Shown here: in pieces, positions 56,100-62,090 of the stretch | How the letters are laid out: the number at the start of each line of letters is the position of its first letter | How positions within the stretch are numbered: the stretch's first letter is position 1 | From: a virus | Reading direction: 5' to 3' (one strand) | IMG/VR virus record: IMGVR_UViG_3300042527_000115 | Location: 1 to 62,090 of that record | DNA length: 62,090 nt | Notes under the pieces: model-generated | Seen by the model: the letters and a program-made list of their open reading frames with translations, nothing else | Database searches by the model: none | Told to the model about the DNA's origin: nothing | Translations under genes and position numbers: made by a program

Positions 56100-56321
56100 A
56101 TGATAATTAAATATTTGGCCGGTAAGTTGTGGTTTTACAAAATTGAAGGCATGGATACTTTCAACGGTATCAACGTATATAGAAAAAATAATGAAAACAA
56201 TGCCGGATTTGTTTTAAGACTTGGCCAATTAATTTTTAAGTGCCGCTATTCCAAACGAATCAATAAATGGTTTTTAGGATTTCGGTGGCACAAACCGACT
56301 TATATGGAATACAAAAATTAA
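56100..56321 (+). CDS. Small aromatic-rich protein, 73 residues
   Basis: MIIKYLAGKLWFYKIEGMDT then RYSKRINKWFLGFRWHK. It is rich in Lys, Asn, Phe and Trp, and its DNA is AT-richer than terminase or portal. It separates terminase and portal genes. No family recognised; it may be a recently inserted small gene. Confidence 0.5.
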   Translation: MIIKYLAGKLWFYKIEGMDTFNGINVYRKNNENNAGFVLRLGQLIFKCRYSKRINKWFLGFRWHKPTYMEYKN

Positions 56322-56330
56322 GGACTGAAC

Positions 56331-58709
56331 ATGGCTATTGAAAAGGCTTTATATCAAGCTCCAGTAGGGATCGAAGAGGAACCAGCCGAGGCGATTGAAA
56401 TTGAAGTCGTTGATCCGGAGTCAATGTCTATCAAGATGGATGGGGTAGAGATTGATATTGAACCCCGCGAGCTTGGTGAGACGGACTTTGATGCCAACCT
56501 AGCCGAGTTTATGAATGAGTCAGAGTTAACTCAGTTCGGATCTGAGTTAACTTCAGACGTAGAGAATGATGAGAACTCCAGAAAAGACTGGGCCGACATG
56601 TTGGTTAAAGGTCTGGAGGTCTTAGGAATTAAATATGAAGAAAGAACCGAACCCTGGAACGGAGCCTGTGGAATCTTCTCCACTTTGCTTTCAGAGGCCG
56701 CGATCAGATTCCAGTCCGAGACGATCATGGAGACCTTCCCGGCCAAGGGACCGGTCAAAACGAAAATCATAGGTCAGCCTAACAAGTTTAAGGAAGAGGC
56801 ATCCGAGCGGGTTCAGCAAGATATGAACTATCAGCTCACCGAGGTGATGGTTGAGTACCGCCCCGAGCATGAGCGACTTCTCTACTCTCTGGGTCTTCAG
56901 GGTTCAGCATTTAAAAAGGTTTACTACGATCCGAGTCTTGGCCGTCAGGTTTCTTTATTTGTGACCGCAGAAGATGTGATCGTTCCTTACGGCGCATCTA
57001 ATTTAGAAACAGCGCCTCGTATTACTCATGTAATGCGTAAAACTCGCAACGAACTAAAGCGTTTACAGGTTGCTGGCTTTTATCGTGATGTAGATCTTGG
57101 AGATCCGGTCTTTATTCAGACCGATATTGAAAGGAAGAAGGCGGAAGAGGCAGGCTTCACGCTAACTTCGGATGACAGATATACATTGCTTGAGATTCAA
57201 GCTGACCTTGACCTGCCAGGATACGAGGATAAAGATGGAATCGCACTCCCGTACATCGTTACGATTGATAAAGGGACCTCAACAGTCCTCGCCATTCGTA
57301 GAAACTGGAATCCCGATGACCCCCTTAAGCTTAAACGGACCCATTTTGTCCACTATGGCTATATTCCCGGCTTTGGCTTTTACAACCTTGGCCTCATTCA
57401 TATTATCGGTGGGTATGCTCGCGGAGGCACGACGCTTATACGTCAACTTATTGACGCAGGATCCCTGGCTAACCTTCCAGGAGGGCTTAAAGCCCGAGGT
57501 CTCCGAGTAAAAGGAGACGACACGCCGATTGCTCCGGGTGAATTTAGAGATGTAGACATTCCGGGCGGGGCAATTAAAGACAACATAATGACTCTGCCCT
57601 ATAAAGAGCCGAGTCAGACCCTTCTTGCACTGCTTAATCAAGTAAACGACGAAGCCCGTCGATTAGCCTCAGTTGCAGACATGAAAGTGTCTGACATGAG
57701 CGCACAGGCGCCGGTCGGTACCACGCTGGCTTTGCTTGAAAGACAGCTGAAGACCATGAGTGCCGTGCAGGCGAGGGTCCATCACGCGATGAAGCAGGAG
57801 TTCAAACTCCTAAAGAACATCATCCGTGACTATACGGAGGACGCTTATGCTTACGAACCGCAGAACGCACCACCCCGCGCAAAGAAAAGTGATTACGACC
57901 TTGTTGAAGTCATCCCAGTCTCTGATCCAAACGCCGCCACTATGGCGCAGCGAGTTGTCCAGTATCAGGCGGTTATTCAACTGGCTCAATCCGCGCCTCA
58001 GATTTACGACCTTCCTGCTTTACACCGCCAGATGCTTGACGTACTTGGCATTAAGGATGCAGCAAAGCTCGTACCGACCATCGACGATCAAAAGCCTGTA
58101 GATCCGGTCTCGGAAAACATGAATGCTCTGAAGGGCAAACCTCTCAAGGCATTTATCTACCAGGACCACGACGCACACATCGCAGTTCACCAGACGATGA
58201 TGCAAGATCCCAAGATCATGGGAGCGATTGGTCAAAACCCGATGGCTCAACAGATCCAGGCTTCGCTCATGGCCCACATTGCAGAACACCTTGGCTTTAA
58301 ATATCGCCGCGATATTGAGAATACGCTGGGTGTTCCGCTGCCCCCGCCGGACAAGAATCTGCCGGAGGATGTGGAAGTCAACCTGTCTCAGCTGGTGGCT
58401 CAAGCCTCGGCCCAGCTTCTCCAGAAGAACCAGGCAGAAGCAGCTCAAGCTCAAGCTCAGGCCCAGGCACAAGATCCTGTTATTCAAATGCAGCAACAGG
58501 AACTCCAGCTCCAGGCTCAGAAACTTCAGATGCAGGCCCAGAAGGATCAGGCCGAACTTACTCTCAAGGCTCAGCAGCAGGAGATCGAGCGCGAGCGGAT
58601 CATGTCCGAGAACAAACGCGAGGCTATGAGACTGGCAGCAAAAGAGCGCGGCGAAGACAAGAAAGCCCAAACCGCAATATTGAAAGAGACACTCAAACCA
58701 AAAGGATAA
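56331..58709 (+). CDS. Portal protein (P22-like)
   Basis: 792 residues. The sequence EERTEPWNGACGIFSTLLSE, followed by FQSETIMETFPAKGPVKT and QDMNYQLTEVMVEYR, is the portal core of podoviruses and gene-transfer-like phages. The last 140 residues are Gln/Ala-rich coiled coil (AQAQAQAQAQDPVIQMQQQE), which fits a long C-terminal barrel as in P22. The dodecamer would form the DNA channel at the special vertex. Length and position after terminase are typical. Confidence 0.85.
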   Translation: MAIEKALYQAPVGIEEEPAEAIEIEVVDPESMSIKMDGVEIDIEPRELGETDFDANLAEFMNESELTQFGSELTSDVENDENSRKDWADMLVKGLEVLGIKYEERTEPWNGACGIFSTLLSEAAIRFQSETIMETFPAKGPVKTKIIGQPNKFKEEASERVQQDMNYQLTEVMVEYRPEHERLLYSLGLQGSAFKKVYYDPSLGRQVSLFVTAEDVIVPYGASNLETAPRITHVMRKTRNELKRLQVAGFYRDVDLGDPVFIQTDIERKKAEEAGFTLTSDDRYTLLEIQADLDLPGYEDKDGIALPYIVTIDKGTSTVLAIRRNWNPDDPLKLKRTHFVHYGYIPGFGFYNLGLIHIIGGYARGGTTLIRQLIDAGSLANLPGGLKARGLRVKGDDTPIAPGEFRDVDIPGGAIKDNIMTLPYKEPSQTLLALLNQVNDEARRLASVADMKVSDMSAQAPVGTTLALLERQLKTMSAVQARVHHAMKQEFKLLKNIIRDYTEDAYAYEPQNAPPRAKKSDYDLVEVIPVSDPNAATMAQRVVQYQAVIQLAQSAPQIYDLPALHRQMLDVLGIKDAAKLVPTIDDQKPVDPVSENMNALKGKPLKAFIYQDHDAHIAVHQTMMQDPKIMGAIGQNPMAQQIQASLMAHIAEHLGFKYRRDIENTLGVPLPPPDKNLPEDVEVNLSQLVAQASAQLLQKNQAEAAQAQAQAQAQDPVIQMQQQELQLQAQKLQMQAQKDQAELTLKAQQQEIERERIMSENKREAMRLAAKERGEDKKAQTAILKETLKPKG

Positions 58710-58712
58710 TGA

Positions 58713-58907
58713 ATGAATACGAGAGTGCTAGAAGTACTTTCCTCTCAGTTAGACGACCAAATTGCACAGACACAAGAATTTCTAGGTAGCGGCCAGCCGA
58801 AAGACTACGCCGAGTACCGAGAAAGTTGCGGCAAGATCCGAGGGCTGCTCGCCGCAAAACAACTAGTAGAAGACCTCGTGCGCAATTTGGAGAACTCTGA
58901 TGAGTGA
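58713..58907 (+). CDS. Small helical protein, 64 residues
   Basis: MNTRVLEVLSSQLDDQIAQT leads to EYRESCGKIRGLLAAKQLVED. All helical, probably a coiled coil. It overlaps the GroES-like gene by eight bases. Small proteins of this type lie between portal and scaffold in many phages. Unknown function. Confidence 0.55.
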   Translation: MNTRVLEVLSSQLDDQIAQTQEFLGSGQPKDYAEYRESCGKIRGLLAAKQLVEDLVRNLENSDE

Positions 58908-59310
58908 ACTTTTAATAGGGGTAAACCCTGATGCACCGGAGGAGGCGACGGTTTTACCCGAGACTCCCGAGGAAAAGGCAAGGCAGCTGCCTAAGCCTAT
59001 GGGATACAAAATCCTTGTTTGTATCCCTGAGATCGAGGAAAAGTACGAAAGCGGCATTCTCAAAGCCGAGCAGATTATGCGGTATGAAGAACTGCTTACC
59101 AATGTCCTTTTCGTAGTTGAGCTTGGTCCGGACTGTTACAAAGATAAAGACCGTTTCCCCCACGGCCCGTGGTGTAAGAAGGGTGATTTCGTGCTGGTCA
59201 GGGCTAACACTGGTACCCGAGTCAAGATTCATGGCCGGGAATTTAGGCTGATAAATGACGATTCTGTCGAGGCCGTGGTTGAAGATCCCCGGGGAATTTC
59301 CCGTGCTTAA
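58900..59310 (+). CDS. GroES-like co-chaperonin
   Basis: 136 residues. Residues 33-130 match the Cpn10 fold: PKPMGYKILVCIPEIEEKY, GILKAEQI (mobile-loop position), VLFVVELGPDCYKDKDRFP, KKGDFVLVRANTGTRVKIHG and EFRLINDDSVEAVVEDP. It may cap host GroEL to fold the capsid protein, like T4 gp31. The gene sits between portal and scaffold, which supports that. A long N-terminal extension is present. Confidence 0.8.
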   Translation: MSELLIGVNPDAPEEATVLPETPEEKARQLPKPMGYKILVCIPEIEEKYESGILKAEQIMRYEELLTNVLFVVELGPDCYKDKDRFPHGPWCKKGDFVLVRANTGTRVKIHGREFRLINDDSVEAVVEDPRGISRA

Positions 59311-59320
59311 GGAGTAGAAA

Positions 59321-60295
59321 ATGGCTGAAGAAAAAGTAGAGTTTGAATTTCCGGACGAAAAAGAGGCTAAGGAGTCTCCCCAGAAAGAGCTTCCTCTAGA
59401 GAAAGAATCTAAGGCTAACGATTCTGATATCGAGGTTGTAGACGACACCCCGGAACAAGACCGTGGCCGAAAGCCATTGGAAGCTGCACCGGAAGATCCG
59501 TCTGAGGACGAGCTTGCCCAGTACTCGGAAAACGTCCGCAAGCGGATTGAGAAATTTACCAAGGGCTACCACGACGAGCGCCGGGCTAAAGAAGCCGCCA
59601 TGCGCGAGAAAGAGGAAGCCATTCGGCTAGCCCAAGCCATTATTGAGGAGAACAAGAAGCTTAAAGGTTCCCTGAATAAAGGCCAGGAAGCTCTAATCAA
59701 TCAGGCCAAAGCGGCCACTGAGCTAGAGCTAGAAAAGGCTAAAAAGAAATTCAAGGAAGCGTACGACGCCGGTGATTCTGAGGCGCTGGTTGAGGCACAA
59801 GATGCCCTGACCGCGGCCAAGATGAAAGCCGAGCGGATTGCTTCTTTTAAACCTACCCCTTTACAGGAGGAAGAAAAGGGAGTAGAAACGCAACAAATCG
59901 TTCAAGCGCCTCAAGCTGACACCAAAGCACTTGCCTGGCAACAAGAAAATCGGTGGTTTGGACAGGACGAGGAAATGACTAGTTTTGCGCTTGGATTGCA
60001 CCAGAAGCTAGTCAAGTCGGGCATCGACCCGAGAAGTGAAGAGTACTACGAGCGCATTGACTCTCGTATGCGACAAGTTTTTCCGGATGCCTTTGATTCT
60101 CCGGAAGATGTTACCGAGAAGGTTGAAAAGCCTGCTCGTGCCACAAAAAGCGTGGTAGCGCCTGCGACCCGCAGCACGGCCTCTAAGAAGATCGTGTTAA
60201 CACAAACGCAGGTTAACATCGCCAAGCGGCTTGGCGTTCCTTTGGAACTCTATGCCAAAAAGGTTGCAGAAGAAGCGAGGAAACAAAATGGCTGA
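59321..60295 (+). CDS. Scaffolding protein
   Basis: 324 residues, highly charged and helical with an acidic N terminus (EFEFPDEKEAKESP) and long Lys/Glu coiled coil (EKAKKKFKEAYDAGDSEALVEA). The C terminus is basic with LTQTQVNIAKRLGVPLELYAKK. This is the usual composition of a head scaffold, just upstream of the capsid. It overlaps the next gene by eight bases. It should direct assembly of the procapsid. Confidence 0.75.
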   Translation: MAEEKVEFEFPDEKEAKESPQKELPLEKESKANDSDIEVVDDTPEQDRGRKPLEAAPEDPSEDELAQYSENVRKRIEKFTKGYHDERRAKEAAMREKEEAIRLAQAIIEENKKLKGSLNKGQEALINQAKAATELELEKAKKKFKEAYDAGDSEALVEAQDALTAAKMKAERIASFKPTPLQEEEKGVETQQIVQAPQADTKALAWQQENRWFGQDEEMTSFALGLHQKLVKSGIDPRSEEYYERIDSRMRQVFPDAFDSPEDVTEKVEKPARATKSVVAPATRSTASKKIVLTQTQVNIAKRLGVPLELYAKKVAEEARKQNG

Positions 60296-60740
60296 GAACA
60301 GAAATAGTCGTGAGATAGAAAAACGTGAAACCACCGAGCGTGTAAAGAGCTGGACACCTCCTACTCTTTTACCCGAGCCAACCCCACAGGAAGGCTATGC
60401 GTTTCGTTGGATTCGTTTATCAACTCTGAATCAAGCTGATCCAACCAACTTGTCTGCCAAACTTCGCGAGGGATGGGAACCCGTCAGGGCGTCCGACCAC
60501 CCAGAACTGATGTTGCATGGGACTGACATTAATGAAAAGTTCAAAGACAACGTAGTTATTGGTGGACTGATTCTCTGCAAGACCCCGACAGAATTAGTCG
60601 AGCAACGGAATGCTCATTTTCAAAAGATCACCGAAAGCCAGACTGAATCTGTTGATAACAACTTCATGCGCGAATCTGACCCACGGATGCCGCTTTATAG
60701 AGAGCGGAAATCGTCGGTTAGCTTCGGTAAAGGCTCTTAA
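60288..60740 (+). CDS. Minor head-region protein
   Basis: 150 residues starting MAENRNSREIEKRETTERVK at 60288. It includes SWTPPTLLPEPTPQEGYAFRWIR and GWEPVRASDHPEL, which occur in aquatic phages between scaffold and capsid. It ends in a charged tail. Perhaps a head-assembly or virion protein. It has no recognised domain. Confidence 0.6.
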   Translation: MAENRNSREIEKRETTERVKSWTPPTLLPEPTPQEGYAFRWIRLSTLNQADPTNLSAKLREGWEPVRASDHPELMLHGTDINEKFKDNVVIGGLILCKTPTELVEQRNAHFQKITESQTESVDNNFMRESDPRMPLYRERKSSVSFGKGS

Positions 60741-60760
60741 CTTTTTGAACGAGGTTTAAC

Positions 60761-61387
60761 ATGGCATATCCTGCTGTTTCAAGCCCCTACGGGCTACGTC
60801 CGATCAATTTGATCGGCGGACAGGTGTTTGCTGGCTCGACCCGTCTGCTGCCCATTGCTTCTAGCTCCGGCACCGCCATTTATTATGGTGATGTTGTGGT
60901 TCTGAACAGTGGCGGTACGATTACTAAAGTCGCAGCAACAGCGTCCGGTGTTTCCGTCGTTGGTGTTTTCCTGGGCTGCCAGTACACCAACCCCACAACC
61001 AAGCAATTGCTCCAGCAACAGTACTATCCTGGTGGCGTGACTGCAACTGACATCAAGGCTTTCGTCCTGGATGATCCGGATGCACTTATGAAAGTTGCAG
61101 TCGTTACCGCTGGTACTACCACGGTATCGTTTGTGACCCAGGCTGCTGTTGGTCAGAACACCGCTTATGTGCCGAACGCTGCTGATGGTTCGACCACGAC
61201 CGGTGATTCTGCTGCTGCCGTTTCTGCTACTACCGATACTGAGACGCCTCTGCCGTTTAAGATCGTTGATGTAGTGCCTGACACAGCAATCGCTGGTTTC
61301 CCCGGTTCTTATACCGAGGTAATCGTTAAGTTCAACTTTGGTATTCACCAGTACTACAATGCTGGCGGATCCCAGGTGTCGGCATAA
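60761..61387 (+). CDS. Head structural protein, 208 residues
   Basis: Begins MAYPAVSSPYGLRPINLIGG, then a Thr/Val/Gly-rich beta structure and an end with VKFNFGIHQYYNAGG. The pattern is the decoration or stabilisation protein that precedes many aquatic phage capsid genes. GAGG lies ten bases before the start. Likely part of the capsid surface. Confidence 0.6.
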   Translation: MAYPAVSSPYGLRPINLIGGQVFAGSTRLLPIASSSGTAIYYGDVVVLNSGGTITKVAATASGVSVVGVFLGCQYTNPTTKQLLQQQYYPGGVTATDIKAFVLDDPDALMKVAVVTAGTTTVSFVTQAAVGQNTAYVPNAADGSTTTGDSAAAVSATTDTETPLPFKIVDVVPDTAIAGFPGSYTEVIVKFNFGIHQYYNAGGSQVSA

Positions 61388-61399
61388 GGAGCTAATTAA

Positions 61400-62090
61400 A
61401 TGGCTATTTCACGCGCACAACTACTGAAAGAGTTGCTCCCGGGCCTGAACGCACTGTTTGGTCTGCAATACGCAACCTACGGGGAAGAGCATAAAGAGAT
61501 CTATGAGACTGAGACCTCTGAGCGTTCTTTCGAAGAAGAAACCAAGCTGTCCGGATTCTCCGCCGCTCCGGTGAAGAACGAGGGCGCTGCCATTGCTTAT
61601 GACAATGCGCAGGAAGCTTTCACTGCACGTTACAACCACGAAACCATCGCCCTGGGTTTCTCGATCACCGAAGAGGCAATCGAGGACAACCTGTACGACA
61701 GCCTGTCGTCCCGGTACACCAAGGCACTGGCCCGTGCTATGGCTTATACCAAACAAGTTAAAGCCGCCAACGTGCTTAACAATGGTTTCTCCGCTAACTT
61801 CCCGGGCGGTGATGGCAAACCTCTGTTTGCTACCGATCACCCCCTGGTGTCTGGTGGAGTTAACTCAAACGAGCCGGCCACGCCTGCTGACCTGAATGAG
61901 ACCTCCCTTGAGGCGGCTGTTATTCAGATCGCTGCATGGACGGATGAGCGTGGTCTGCTGATCGCTGCCAAGCCCAAGAAGCTGATTGTTCCGCCCGCAC
62001 TGATGTTCGTGGCGACCCGTCTGCTTGAGACTGAGCTTCGCGTAGCTACGGCTGACAACGACATCAACGCCATCAAGAACAATGGTTCTA
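61400..62090 (+). CDS. Major capsid protein, N-terminal part
   Basis: 230 residues visible; the gene continues at base 222 of the window for a total of 303 residues. The sequence MAISRAQLLKELLPGLNALF, then EGAAIAYDNAQEAFTARYNH and LALGFSITEEAIEDN-like segments, is the capsid type found in aquatic podovirus-like genomes. I infer the HK97 fold. AAGGAGCTAATTAA precedes the start. Its position after scaffold and head protein agrees. Confidence 0.88.
   Translation, partial: MAISRAQLLKELLPGLNALFGLQYATYGEEHKEIYETETSERSFEEETKLSGFSAAPVKNEGAAIAYDNAQEAFTARYNHETIALGFSITEEAIEDNLYDSLSSRYTKALARAMAYTKQVKAANVLNNGFSANFPGGDGKPLFATDHPLVSGGVNSNEPATPADLNETSLEAAVIQIAAWTDERGLLIAAKPKKLIVPPALMFVATRLLETELRVATADNDINAIKNNGS
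61870..62090. repeat. Right copy of terminal direct repeat
   Basis: Same 221 bases as at 1-221 with one difference (C at 61963). It shows that the sequence closes into a circle within the capsid gene. Confidence 0.95.

Noticed and set aside
58020-58670. 216-residue minus-strand frame
   Set aside because: Antisense to the Gln-rich coiled coil of the portal; the Leu/His-rich sequence is the reverse reading of that repeat.
1-62090. CRISPR arrays, tRNA genes, integrase and attachment sites
   Set aside because: No regular 24-36 base direct repeats, no cloverleaf, and no recombinase motif were seen on reading both strands.

Overview
The window is an essentially complete genome of a tailed double-stranded DNA phage. 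The first 221 bases recur at the end (1-221 against 61870-62090, one mismatch), and the repeat joins the two halves of the major capsid gene in frame, so the molecule is circular or circularly permuted and its unique length is about 61.87 kb. There are terminase, portal, scaffold and capsid genes, P22-like connector/tail-accessory candidates and very large internal virion proteins. I see no tail tape measure, sheath or tube gene. This points to a podovirus-like phage of the type common in aquatic metagenomes. The host cannot be named; sigma70-type promoters, a holin and a GH24 lysozyme fit a Gram-negative bacterium. I see no integrase, phage RNA polymerase, DNA polymerase, tRNA or CRISPR array.

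Layout, plus strand unless stated. (1) 1-9988: end of the capsid gene and a terminator, then decoration and structural proteins, a glycosyltransferase, a run of tiny Lys/Gly-rich proteins sharing a C-terminal tag, connector-like proteins and repeat-rich tail-fibre proteins. (2) 9985-16825: an AT-rich block with four tandem 2OG-Fe(II) oxygenases (a fifth follows at 16301), a glycine-rich adhesin candidate and a cupin. (3) 16836-18602: lysis genes with a GIY-YIG homing endonuclease inserted between holin and lysozyme. (4) 18605-33223: tail-accessory and fibre proteins, then a strong promoter and five genes for internal or ejected proteins, ending in a 1845-residue polyvalent protein. (5) 33213-46341: RusA (minus strand), then a recombination/replication/metabolism operon: PD-(D/E)XK nuclease, DUF3310, ERF annealase, SSB-like protein, methyltransferase and glycosyltransferase, HNH-type nuclease, PAPS-reductase-like protein, ParB-like protein, helicase and TOPRIM protein. 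Inside it, 40720-41120 carries two consecutive promoter-hairpin-terminator units that look like small RNA genes. (6) 46315-53190: two minus-strand operons of small early/accessory proteins. They include a sigma-region-4-like protein preceded by about 730 bases of noncoding DNA with GG every five bases, and a compositionally distinct GC-rich island. (7) 53429-62090: terminase, portal, GroES-like co-chaperonin, scaffold and capsid.

Regulation looks organised. An 11-base TTGAC-N-GTCAA-like element occurs in pairs at three control regions (50436, 53263, 54199). An AGTGTAAC palindrome occurs at two (33605, 54214). The loop of the first small-RNA candidate is complementary to the ribosome-binding sites of the first genes of both the recombination operon (33722) and a minus-strand early operon (50405). 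The small-RNA pair, its predicted targets and the pentanucleotide GG array are the least expected parts of the window. Gene assignments are by reading motifs; no database search was run.
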